Positions 26,847 through 37,274 of a DNA stretch of 64,000 bases are shown piece after piece. How positions within the stretch are numbered: the first letter of the stretch is position 1; every line of letters begins with the position of its first letter. The notes beneath the pieces are model-generated. The model had not been told where the DNA came from and ran no database searches. It saw only the letters and a program-made list of their open reading frames with translations. A program made the translations under genes and the position numbers. Location of the stretch: positions 63,203-127,202 of the forward strand of contig WBMV01001906.1 of NCBI GenBank assembly GCA_013396655.1, written 5' to 3'. This DNA is from Campylorhamphus procurvoides (Eukaryota > Chordata > Aves > Passeriformes > Dendrocolaptidae).

Positions 26847-27305
26847 AGACTCACAGAACAGTGCGGGTTGGCAGGGACCTCTGGAGATCACCCAGTCTGA
26901 ACCCCTGCCAAGGCAGGGACCTCTGGAGATCACCCAGCCCGATCCCCCTGCCAAGGCAGGATCTCCTGGAGATCACCCAGTCTGATCCCCTGACAAGACA
27001 GGATCACCCGGAGCACCGACACAGCGTTTGGAATGTCTCCACAGAGGGACACTCCATGACCTGCCTGGGCAGCCTGTGCCAGTGCTCTGCCACCCTCAAT
27101 ACACAGAAGTTCTATGTCGTGTTGAGCTGGAGCTTCCCGTGTTTTAGTTACGGCCACTGCCCCTTGTCCTGCACTGGGCACCACGGCAGGGAGCGCGGCA
27201 CTCCGCCCTCGGCTTGTCCACACCGAACAGGCCCAGCTCCCACCACCTCTCCTGCTCAGAGCGGCTCCATCGCGCTCTGCCCTGCAGGCTCCGCACCGAC
27301 AGCGC
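26847..27305 (-). mobile_element. CR1 LINE 3' fragment
   Basis: Read on the plus strand it matches the reverse complement of the avian CR1 3' end: a cacagaacagtgcgggttgg start, gggacctctggagatcaccc, then a tttggaatgtctccacagag line, gccagtgctctgccaccctc, and ccttgtcctgcactgggcac. The match continues weakly (gaacaggcccagctcc) to about 27305. It therefore lies in the same orientation as the gene, inside intron 1, close to the first donor. Its tail carries an internal triplication (26870-26996). It is 5'-truncated and has no coding capacity. Confidence 0.85.
26870..26996 (-). repeat. Threefold 42-43 bp tandem repeat in the CR1 tail
   Basis: Three consecutive units, 26870-26911, 26912-26954 and 26955-26996. 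Each reads approximately ggcagggacctctggagatc followed by acccagtctgatcccctgccaa. A normal CR1 tail has this segment once. The third unit differs most. Confidence 0.9.
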
Positions 27306-27465
27306 CACACGAGCCTCACACTCCCCTCCCCGCCGCTACCTGCGGGGCCGCCGCCATGTCCGCCCGCCCGGCTGCGGCCACCGAGGGGCGGGGAGAGCGC
27401 GGGCTCCTCCCCGGCCCTGCCCTCAGAGCCAGGGGGGACCCTGAGAGCCAGGGATGTCAGCTCAG
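27200..27465 (-). promoter_or_regulatory. CpG-rich promoter of the minus-strand gene
   Basis: A short, strongly GC- and CpG-rich stretch in an otherwise AT-rich window. It contains a GC box (ggggcgggg, 27385-27393) about 30 bp upstream of the putative start codon at 27357, and further CCCGCCC-type runs around 27361-27370. I see no TATA box, as expected for a CpG-island promoter. The downstream half of the island is partly made of diverged CR1 sequence. The transcription start site cannot be placed from sequence alone. Confidence 0.55.
27340..27357 (-). CDS. CABCOCO1: Putative first coding exon of CABCOCO1-like gene (MAAAPQ)
   Basis: Six codons, ATG GCG GCG GCC CCG CAG, followed directly by a GT donor (CAG|GTAGCG) on the minus strand. 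The start has G at -3 and G at +4, a good vertebrate initiation context, and sits in CpG-rich DNA with a GC box just upstream. The exon ends in phase 0, and exon 2 (19847-20067) must start in phase 0. An upstream start is needed because exon 2 has no in-frame ATG and its frame carries a TAG immediately before the acceptor. The splice to exon 2 is inferred; another small exon could lie in the 7.3 kb intron. The same sequence recurs at 29684-29701, probably an assembly duplicate. Confidence 0.5.
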
Positions 27466-27799
27466 AGCCAGGGTTGTACCCTCAGAGCCACGGGGGACCC
27501 TCAGCTCTGAGCCATGGGGGGACCCTCAGAGCCAGGGCTGTTACCTCAGAGCCACGGGGGACCCTCAGAGCCACGGCTGTGCCCTTAGAGCCACGGCTGT
27601 CACCTCAGAGACAAGGGGGACCCTCGGAGACACGGGGGTCTCCTTAGAGACACGGTTGTCACCTCAGAGCCACGGAGGACCTTCAGAGTCACGACTGTGC
27701 CCTCAGAGCCAGAGCTCTGCCCTCAGAGCCAGGGCTGTCACCTCAGAGCCACGGGGGGACCTTCAGGGTCACGGCTGTGCCCTCAGAGCCAGGGCCGGG
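27421..27799. repeat. Minisatellite, about 20-bp unit
   Basis: Roughly 19 degenerate copies of a unit close to cctcagagccacgggggacc, alternating with variants ending in ggctgtcac or ggctgtgcc. It begins about 64 bp upstream of the putative minus-strand start codon, so it occupies the proximal promoter or 5' UTR. The runs of G and C in each unit, and the lack of stops, create long spurious open frames on the plus strand. Confidence 0.9.
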
Positions 27800-28756
27800 A
27801 CCGTCCCGCAGCCAGTGCCCCTCCCAATGTATCCCTCGCCTCCCATGCCCGTCAGTAGGTCTGGCATCGCCTGCCTGACACAGACAGCGCCGCGCAGACA
27901 CCCCCGAACAAGGCTGAGTGAAAGGAAGGCTCCTTTGGCCGAGCCGCACACCTGAATGCAGTGCCTGCAGGTGTCAATGGGCACACCCGGGGACCAAGTG
28001 AGGGGTGGCACAGCCTTACTGCAACCAATTTACATGCTCAGATTTTACCGACAATAGTCTACCAACTACAGTCAATGGAAGAAGGCTGGGAGACTGAACT
28101 GCATTTTCATTACACTCCACATCAGTATTCCTTGTTTCTCCTCTTTGTCCTATCCTTTTTCATATTTTTCTTTAAACTTAGAAGACTAATGAACTGAACT
28201 ATGCTGAAACATTTTCTGTGGGCTTTGTGTTGCATGTAGCAGCAATTCAGAGTAATAGCACTTACCTGCGAGATCAAATAACATGCAAGCATTTGGTGGG
28301 TGAACAGGAATTAGAACAAAGAAAGCGCTAACTTATTTTGCAAAGTTTATTGATGTGCTGAGGGAGCTGGTATGACAAAACAATTTCTTTGCAGTGCTCC
28401 ACATAAAGCAAGGGCCTCCTGGGACTTCTGCAGCTGTTTCAAGGTCTGCTGCTGCTTCTGAGCAGTTTGCCACTTTTCTAAAGATTGTCATCATCAGTTT
28501 CTTAAAATGTGCAAACCACTACGTACAGTACCTGTGTCTTAGCTGGGTCACCAGAGACAAGAACATGCCCATTACGCACTAAGATTCTGATTTATAGTCT
28601 GAGATTCAACACAGCCATAGCTCCTCTTCCTTCTCAAACACCCTGACCCTCACTGACACGTGTACACCAATCCCGCTTCCAAAAGCAGTCAGAAATCTGT
28701 TTGAATGAGGTTCAGAGAGCCGAATCCTGCAGTGTTTTGTAGAATTATTCATAGTA

Positions 28757-28814
28757 TTTTAAAGAAATAGAGCCCACACTGTGAATTTTAAAGAAATAGA
28801 GCCCACACTGTGAA
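28757..28814. repeat. 29-bp perfect tandem duplication
   Basis: Two adjacent identical units, 28757-28785 and 28786-28814, each starting ttttaaagaaatagagccca. It lies upstream of the promoter in copy 1 of the large duplication. Confidence 0.95.
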
Positions 28815-29062
28815 TCCCTACAATTTGTGCTGTGCTCTGTAGCTGACAGCTGTACAGCTGTATTACTGCCCCTTTTACTGTGTATATAAATCTAAGCAAA
28901 TAAGAACAGCATTCAGAAATGCAAGCACTGCACATAGTAAGGTGTTAAAACTGGAGAATTAGGTGTGATATTTGGATGCAATATAACATTGTGTACATTT
29001 ATTCTGATGTTACCTAGTTGGTAACACGTAGATTCTGGACTTAACTCTGCATTCCTCTGGTA

Positions 29063-29417
29063 NNNNNNNNNNNNNNNNNNNNNNNNNNNNNNNNNNNNNN
29101 NNNNNNNNNNNNNNNNNNNNNNNNNNNNNNNNNNNNNNNNNNNNNNNNNNNNNNNNNNNNNNNNNNNNNNNNNNNNNNNNNNNNNNNNNNNNNNNNNNNN
29201 NNNNNNNNNNNNNNNNNNNNNNNNNNNNNNNNNNNNNNNNNNNNNNNNNNNNNNNNNNNNNNNNNNNNNNNNNNNNNNNNNNNNNNNNNNNNNNNNNNNN
29301 NNNNNNNNNNNNNNNNNNNNNNNNNNNNNNNNNNNNNNNNNNNNNNNNNNNNNNNNNNNNNNNNNNNNNNNNNNNNNNNNNNNNNNNNNNNNNNNNNNNN
29401 NNNNNNNNNNNNNNNNN
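29063..29417. other. Assembly gap (355 N)
   Basis: An unbroken run of 355 N between the two copies of the 1989-bp block. The true sequence here may be nothing at all if the flanks are an unmerged overlap. Confidence 0.99.
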
Positions 29418-29649
29418 CTGTGCCAGTGCTCTGCCACCCTCAATACACAGAAGTTCTATGTCGTGTTGAGCTGGAGCTTCCCGTGTTTTAGTTACGGCCA
29501 CTGCCCCTTGTCCTGCACTGGGCACCACGGCAGGGAGCGCGGCACTCCGCCCTCGGCTTGTCCACACCGAACAGGCCCAGCTCCCACCACCTCTCCTGCT
29601 CAGAGCGGCTCCATCGCGCTCTGCCCTGCAGGCTCCGCACCGACAGCGC
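29418..29649 (-). mobile_element. CR1 fragment, duplicate copy truncated by the gap
   Basis: The part of the CR1 at 26847-27305 that lies inside the repeated block. The tail is missing because the block starts within the element at the gap edge. Confidence 0.75.
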
Positions 29650-29809
29650 CACACGAGCCTCACACTCCCCTCCCCGCCGCTACCTGCGGGGCCGCCGCCA
29701 TGTCCGCCCGCCCGGCTGCGGCCACCGAGGGGCGGGGAGAGCGCGGGCTCCTCCCCGGCCCTGCCCTCAGAGCCAGGGGGGACCCTGAGAGCCAGGGATG
29801 TCAGCTCAG
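29544..29809 (-). promoter_or_regulatory. Duplicate of the CpG-rich promoter (likely assembly artefact)
   Basis: Same sequence as 27200-27465 at a constant offset of 2344 bp, with its GC box at 29729-29737. It belongs to the second copy of the block flanking the gap. Confidence 0.4.
29684..29701 (-). CDS. CABCOCO1: Second copy of the putative first exon (likely assembly duplicate)
   Basis: Same six codons, donor and surrounding CpG-rich sequence as 27340-27357, shifted by exactly 2344 bp. It lies inside the 1989-bp block repeated on either side of the N-gap. I read it as the same genomic locus represented twice, not as an alternative promoter. Confidence 0.4.
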
Positions 29810-30143
29810 AGCCAGGGTTGTACCCTCAGAGCCACGGGGGACCCTCAGCTCTGAGCCATGGGGGGACCCTCAGAGCCAGGGCTGTTACCTCAGAGCCACG
29901 GGGGACCCTCAGAGCCACGGCTGTGCCCTTAGAGCCACGGCTGTCACCTCAGAGACAAGGGGGACCCTCGGAGACACGGGGGTCTCCTTAGAGACACGGT
30001 TGTCACCTCAGAGCCACGGAGGACCTTCAGAGTCACGACTGTGCCCTCAGAGCCAGAGCTCTGCCCTCAGAGCCAGGGCTGTCACCTCAGAGCCACGGGG
30101 GGACCTTCAGGGTCACGGCTGTGCCCTCAGAGCCAGGGCCGGG
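29765..30143. repeat. Second copy of the 20-bp-unit minisatellite
   Basis: Same array as 27421-27799 at the 2344-bp offset, with the same order of unit variants as far as I compared. Independent tandem arrays rarely keep the same variant order, which points to assembly duplication. Confidence 0.9.
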
Positions 30144-31100
30144 ACCGTCCCGCAGCCAGTGCCCCTCCCAATGTATCCCTCGCCTCCCATGCCCGTCAGT
30201 AGGTCTGGCATCGCCTGCCTGACACAGACAGCGCCGCGCAGACACCCCCGAACAAGGCTGAGTGAAAGGAAGGCTCCTTTGGCCGAGCCGCACACCTGAA
30301 TGCAGTGCCTGCAGGTGTCAATGGGCACACCCGGGGACCAAGTGAGGGGTGGCACAGCCTTACTGCAACCAATTTACATGCTCAGATTTTACCGACAATA
30401 GTCTACCAACTACAGTCAATGGAAGAAGGCTGGGAGACTGAACTGCATTTTCATTACACTCCACATCAGTATTCCTTGTTTCTCCTCTTTGTCCTATCCT
30501 TTTTCATATTTTTCTTTAAACTTAGAAGACTAATGAACTGAACTATGCTGAAACATTTTCTGTGGGCTTTGTGTTGCATGTAGCAGCAATTCAGAGTAAT
30601 AGCACTTACCTGCGAGATCAAATAACATGCAAGCATTTGGTGGGTGAACAGGAATTAGAACAAAGAAAGCGCTAACTTATTTTGCAAAGTTTATTGATGT
30701 GCTGAGGGAGCTGGTATGACAAAACAATTTCTTTGCAGTGCTCCACATAAAGCAAGGGCCTCCTGGGACTTCTGCAGCTGTTTCAAGGTCTGCTGCTGCT
30801 TCTGAGCAGTTTGCCACTTTTCTAAAGATTGTCATCATCAGTTTCTTAAAATGTGCAAACCACTACGTACAGTACCTGTGTCTTAGCTGGGTCACCAGAG
30901 ACAAGAACATGCCCATTACGCACTAAGATTCTGATTTATAGTCTGAGATTCAACACAGCCATAGCTCCTCTTCCTTCTCAAACACCCTGACCCTCACTGA
31001 CACGTGTACACCAATCCCGCTTCCAAAAGCAGTCAGAAATCTGTTTGAATGAGGTTCAGAGAGCCGAATCCTGCAGTGTTTTGTAGAATTATTCATAGTA

Positions 31101-31158
31101 TTTTAAAGAAATAGAGCCCACACTGTGAATTTTAAAGAAATAGAGCCCACACTGTGAA
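31101..31158. repeat. 29-bp tandem duplication, second copy
   Basis: Same pair of 29-bp units as 28757-28814 at the 2344-bp offset. Its presence in both blocks supports the identity of the two copies. Confidence 0.95.
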
Positions 31159-31657
31159 TCCCTACAATTTGTGCTGTGCTCTGTAGCTGACAGCTGTACA
31201 GCTGTATTACTGCCCCTTTTACTGTGTATATAAATCTAAGCAAATAAGAACAGCATTCAGAAATGCAAGCACTGCACATAGTAAGGTGTTAAAACTGGAG
31301 AATTAGGTGTGATATTTGGATGCAATATAACATTGTGTACATTTATTCTGATGTTACCTAGTTGGTAACACGTAGATTCTGGACTTAACTCTGCATTCCT
31401 CTGGTACTGAAAATTCCCACTGACTTCCATGAACATTTTCAATGCAAAGACGTGGAGCCTCAAAGCCCTTAGAAGGATCTAATTCCATTTCTCTTACTCA
31501 ATATTGAAGGACAGAATTCTCTCTTACACAATACCTGCACTGAGCAGGTGATTGAAGCTGAGAACTGATTGAAGCTCAACCCATATTTCCAGTAGTGAGC
31601 TCCTAAAATTCCTACTTTTCAATTTCGATTTTTAGATAGTCAGAAGGCTTAGATAGT

Positions 31658-31673
31658 AAAAAAAAAAAAAAAA
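31658..31673 (+). repeat. A16 homopolymer
   Basis: Sixteen A residues followed by gaggaaaaaa, 250 bp right of the duplicated block. No element upstream of it is recognisable, so I cannot say whether it is a retroposon tail. Confidence 0.9.
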
Positions 31674-34600
31674 GAGGAAAAAATACACACAAAAGAAAGG
31701 ATTCAATAGTGACATTAAACCATTACTTCTAATTTCATGTGGATACTTCATGTTTACAAACCCCACATTTGCACGGGCATGCAAGTATTTAAGGTGGCTT
31801 TTTGATTTCCTTCAAATGCAAAAGCTTCTAAGCACAAACAGAAATAGTAGTCTTAAAACACTGACCTAGTCCTTTCCTACTACAGGTAACCACCGTAGAT
31901 TTCCTATGATTTCTAATGGTCACAGACACTCCAGGTTAGAGGAGAGGAACATCAGAGCTCCTTCTCCACTGGTGTAGCTGTGTTAGATGCAAAGGTTCCC
32001 TGAAAGTGTCTGTTCCAGCATGTGTAATTTAAACAGAATATATTTGAAAATCTGTCTTTACACAGTATTACACAGTAAGTGCTCTTCTCCTGAGCAAGCA
32101 AGCAGAGTTCAGGTTTGGGAGATTTTTTGCCAAGGCTGGTATCATCCAGTGCATGAGGATCTTGAAGGGAACACTTCCTTTTTCTTCTTTCTGTCTTTAA
32201 TTAAAGCTTTTCAGCTCATGGTGCCTGTACAAGACCACTAATACCCAGCCCTGGCAGGGGCTGAGCAAAGTGCTGCTGGTTCTCAAGTTTCATCAAGTCC
32301 TCATTTTCATTTTGCTAATGATGCACTGACACATCATGAACGCAGCAATTCTAAGCTGCTCCCTGCACAATGAACTACACACCACTGTCTTTCTAGAAAT
32401 ACATTCCTCTTCCTCACAATATCACGTCTTTGGGGCGGGCGCAGGTTCACCTGCATCACACAAGGCCATGTCAGAAGGGCAATAAAGGTCACAGCTGCAA
32501 GTAAAGCTTTGCAGGGCTTTGATGGTGCAGGCCACGTGCAATTGGAACAAAAACAGCAGCTGCAAGTGCTCCAAAATATTCCACTGAGTCCTCCAAAGTT
32601 TTAATAACCAAGGTGATTTTGTTACGCATTTGCAGAGGCCCTTGCATTTCAGGAGTAAATGAAATCTATGAATTCAAGACAAGGAATGAATTTTCAGAAG
32701 CCTTCTAGTACACAGGCAAGTTTTTGTAAACTCCAGGCCTAAGCACACATCCTCCTATTGACAGAGATCCTATGAAAACATTCAATTGCAAACACATTTC
32801 CATTCACTTTTAGTTAAGCATCACCAAGCACAGTAATTAGACATAGGCAAATTCAGGATGAAAAGCAGATGGGAATTCCTAGTGGAGCCTTGCATGTTAC
32901 ATCAACATCAGATGGACATAGAGCTCCTCAGCTGCCAGCCCTCACAACAACAAATTGCTCATACTTGTGCCCTGTGGGACAAGGATCAAGGAAACACAGG
33001 TACACAGGGAGGTCTTGCACGCACAGTATTTGGGTTTGACCCTCTTAGTAACAAATGGGTAATTTGTGAAAGCAACAGGACATTAGTGCTACATGGCTCT
33101 TCATAGGGAGCCCTGCACTGTTGTACATAGATGCATTAACATAGGAATTAATCATCCCCTCCTGGCTTCTTTATAACATTCTTTGCAGATACTCTATCCA
33201 GGGAGCAGCATTCCCTCTAGGTAACACTCTTCTGTTTTACATATATATACATCTTCAGAAAAAAAAAATCCTGGGCGTGATTAGGTACTAGAAAAGAAAC
33301 ACATAAATCCCAGCTTGTCAGAGAAACTTGCTGTTAAAACAAAAAGATAATTCTGCCCTTTCTCAGGCAGTATCCAATTTCAATAAGATACAAGAGGATA
33401 ACTGCTTTGGTGTGTCAGCAGCAGGATGGACAGAGTCCTGAGTTATTTAGGGAGAGATGCTGCTTCTTTCTGCTCACTGTTCTTCAACGCAATCTAGCTC
33501 AGTATCTCTCTCTGTCTATTTAATTAATAGGTAGGCAAAATTTCCATGTGATTTGACAGTGATTGTGAGAGACCTGTAATGTTAGTACTTGGCCCAGCAA
33601 TAAGAAAGTACAAGTTAAATTTAGCAAATCATAACTTTTCAATTATTCAAAACAATACGCGCATAGAGAAATGAAAGTAGTAAAGCATGTATTCTATCAA
33701 TGATTCCATTATCCTCTCCCCATAAAGAGAAATGGCTCAATGGAGGATAAAAGCAAATTTTAGATTGATTCTATTCTTGATCATAGCCAAAAGACTGCTA
33801 TATCTAGTGCCAAGAAATTGGATCGAGGTTCATAGAAATCCCAAAAATTAGATAGAAAAGACTTAAAAGGACATGTAGTCTGTCTCCAGGGGACCTGTAC
33901 TTTTTCTTGCCAACAAGAACTTCAAGCAGAAATATGAATTTATTTAACCCAGTAGTTCAAGACGGTTCCTTCCTACGTATTACATTGTAGGAATAATGTA
34001 AATGTGCATATAACATCACAGTATACTTTAAGTATGAACGAAGAAAGCTTGGGATTTTCTCCACTCTAAGTACCTTTTAGCACAAGAACCAAAACCACAA
34101 GACCTGATGCATTAGATAAAGCAATGTGGTAATTTGGAATGCAGCTATTTCAAACTTTCTACCTTCAAGGCCACCAATTGCTAAAACAAACCCCAAAAAT
34201 TCTGTAGATCTCAAGGACTCCTCAAAGTCATCATTCAAACCAGAACAATCCACTGAGATCTCCCAAATTCAACACAAGAGACAAAAAGAACACTGCTGAT
34301 TGTTGAGTAATTCTAAGCCCTCTAATTCTTATACAGCCACGATCACTGTGACAGTGGACAAACAATTTAGGATAAGCTTAGTGTAGGGTTTTGAGTGTGC
34401 TGAGAGCGCAAAGCAGAGCATTGTTGGAGAGCACTGCTGGAGAGCAGAATTCTTCAGGGGGACAAGCTGTGCAGTACAGAACCTATCAATTAAGGTAGTA
34501 AGGAAAATAATCAGAAGAAATAAGCCAAATTAAACAAATTATAATGGCAAGCAGAGATAATATTTGTTAAATACAATATTACATATACTTCTATTCTCTA

Positions 34601-37240
34601 TAAAATATGTATTCTATATTAAACATATACATAAGGGTTTTTTTTATGTACTACATATGTATATATTCTCTCTTCAGACTACCATTACAGGTCAGGCTCT
34701 CATCTACTCTCTATCTTTCCTAAGGATATAAACTACTTTTAATCTTGACAAGTTTGCATAAACTGGAGTATATTTTTTGCCATGTAACAGATGAGATATT
34801 AATCTTTTGGGCAACCTGTCTTCAAATGTCATTTTGATAGACAAAACTTGACTTTTGGATTTGAACTATTGTTTCATTCTGTTGGCAGACCAAAGAAGAT
34901 AGAAAGACACAACTGTGCAAAGTATTACATCTCAATAACATAGCAAAGCCTGTGGAAAAAAAATAAAATTCACTGATTCCATTGTCCTTGCCCTTTTGCC
35001 CCCAAATGGGAACATCATTTCTTTCAGAGATTTCATATTCTACTTCTTTCATGTCTTTGTTGTGAAGCTCTATTGATTTTTTGCCACCTTCTCCATATGA
35101 TGTTAAGCAGCTTTTAGAATAACATATAACAATTTAGGGCAGCAAGTGAAAAAAATACATCCAGCTGAAATTACAGGAGGATTTTCAAAAGAGAGGCTAT
35201 AGTTACCCAAGACACAAGTCATCTTGTATACTGGAGCTTACCAAACCATCTTTTGAAAAAAAATGCCCTGTGACTTTTATGCCAGCCTGGATCTGTGTGC
35301 AGCTTTAAGCTGCTTCCAGTTTAAATTGACTGTGTTTTGTCTTTGTATATTTGTGAATAGTTTGCTTGTTGGGCCACACAAACAGCTTCCAAGATGCCTC
35401 GATATTTCTTTACTTATTTAATACTGACTGGCAAGCCTGAATTAATGGGACATGACATCATTTTTAAGTGATGTCTTGGAGTAGGATGCCAACTATAGCA
35501 GCAACACCTGGAGAGTCAGTACAGCAAATGTATCTCCACTTTACAGAGTGAGGTCTATTGAAGAGAGTGAAATTTGTCACTCTGCAGTCTAGCAAAACAT
35601 TCTAAGTGTCCCTGCCATCTAAACCACATAACCAGTTGGGTTAGGGGTCACATGTATCTTCCCTTTGTGTACTTGGAATCGCTGAGTACAAATCCCAGTG
35701 AGTGGATGAGCACATGTCCATGCAGTCTCCTTAAATATCTAAGCATAAAGGTTATTCTGTGATCACTGGGCAATAGGGCTAAAATTACAATGAAGCTGTT
35801 TGTTATTGCCCTTCCCCTTTTCTTCCCTGACTCATTTGAGGTTATGGACTCATCTTGGCAGAGTACATTAAAATAAAAGGGTATATAACTCAGTAATCAG
35901 TCCTGGGAGCACTTTCCTTCCTGGATTCTGAATTTGAAATATCTGCTGTGCAAGCATATGTTTATAGAGAGCTGCAAGGAGGAGTTAATGTCCATATTCA
36001 CTCCAAAAAGATTATGTAGTTGCATGTAAAAAATGAATTTGCAGAGCTCTAGAGAGCTTAAGTATATTACTTCTAGTAAAAATAAAACTCATTGAGCAGA
36101 GGACTCGAGGCCAGCACATATATTTGTGCTAAGAATACCACTTTAACTGCACATGAGCTCTGTGTGTGATGTCATACAGAACATTCATGCGTTTCTCCTA
36201 GAACAGGGGTCAAATGCTTCCATAAGATATTTATTAATTTATTGATTTATATGAGGCAGAATTAGCCTTTTGTAGAGTGGAAGCCTGATTAATCCATCCT
36301 CAAGTTCTTCAGTGTCTTGGACCTCAAAATGCAAAGGAATAGAAAGATGGGACAACGCTCCCATATAGTCTGCTGCTAGTTGTGCCTGTTGAGTTATGGA
36401 CAACACTGGTATGTTTTAGTCCACAGAGAGCAGAGTTACCCACATACTTATCTGAGGAAATTTAGAAGCAGAATGAAAACCTCAGTGCACTGTTTGACAA
36501 TGTTCCTTGAACTGGAGCTTACGCTTTTCTCATTTACTTGAAATTTGAAAGAAGATGATAGAAGTTAATGGAGTTTCATTGTGGTAAAGCAACATGAAAT
36601 GAATCATCCTCCTTGTTTTAACATCTGGGAACGCACAGTCTTCCTCTTCCTCGCAAATGAAACATACGAGATTCTGCTCAATTTCAATGCTGTCTGGCAT
36701 CTGTGCCTATACTGCCAGGGACATTCAGAACCATTTACATTAACAGCAAATATTATTTTTACTCTAAGGAAGGGAACATATCCTTATTGATATTCAGCAA
36801 GTGGTGCGTTGTTGCAACCAAGATATAATTTACTCACTTGTCTGACTGGATTACATTACTCCATGCATTTTGTAGTTTCATCTGTGAAAAATCGAACTTT
36901 AGTTCTACTGCTGTCATTTCCCATAATTCTTTTAAAACAATCTGTGGCACCAGGAGGAAAAATAGCTCAAATAGAAACTGCTTCTGGGGATGGCATTTGA
37001 AAGCACATTATTTAGAGTTAATGAATTAGAGTAAGAAGTTTGTCATATTCTTTACATGAGCTGTGAGTCAGGCTTTGTATACAAGTATTTCTTCCATTTG
37101 TGTACTTTGTAAAGGCCACGACTTCCTTTGTTCCCTGGGAACCCTGCAGCGAGAGCATTTGTCTTCAGAAGCACACGGCTTTGTTAAGCTGCATGAGTAC
37201 GGTTTGCAGGTGTTCTCCTCAACCTTTCAGCGTGCTCAGG

Positions 37241-37274
37241 ACCAGCGATGTGCCCGCCCGCTGTCATCGCTGGT
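37241..37274. other. 10-bp perfect inverted repeat in a CpG-rich patch
   Basis: accagcgatg (37241-37250) and catcgctggt (37265-37274) are exact reverse complements around a 14-nt CpG-rich loop. It sits in a locally GC-rich stretch (about 37220-37350) inside AT-rich DNA. It has no T-tract and no context that would make it a terminator; function unknown. Confidence 0.8.

Larger units (their letters stand above)
20068..27339 (-). other. Intron 1 of the CABCOCO1-like gene
   Basis: 7.27 kb between the putative first exon and exon 2. It carries a CR1 (20900-21195), the LTR-like element (26101-26800) and a second CR1 (26847-27305). The intervening DNA (21200-26100) shows nothing I can name. An unrecognised small exon whose length is a multiple of three cannot be excluded. 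Confidence 0.5.
27074..29062 (+). repeat. Direct duplication, copy 1 (1989 bp)
   Basis: This block reappears at 29418-31406 in the same orientation with no net insertion or deletion. It ends exactly at the N-gap, while copy 2 starts exactly after it. It contains part of a CR1, the CpG-rich promoter, the first exon, the minisatellite and about 1.2 kb of upstream single-copy-looking DNA. Confidence 0.95.
29418..31406 (+). repeat. Direct duplication, copy 2 (1989 bp)
   Basis: Matches 27074-29062 throughout the lines I compared, including a 29-bp tandem repeat and every conceptual translation. Sequence beyond 31406 continues as unique DNA, whereas copy 1 runs into the gap. This is the geometry of two overlapping contigs that were not merged. 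Confidence 0.95.

Noticed and set aside
26429..27955. 508-codon plus-strand open frame, the longest in the window
   Set aside because: It runs through an LTR-like repeat, an antisense CR1 tail, the CpG-rich promoter and a minisatellite whose 20-bp unit lacks stops. Its translation is low-complexity and has no domain. Its counterpart in the second copy is simply cut at the gap.
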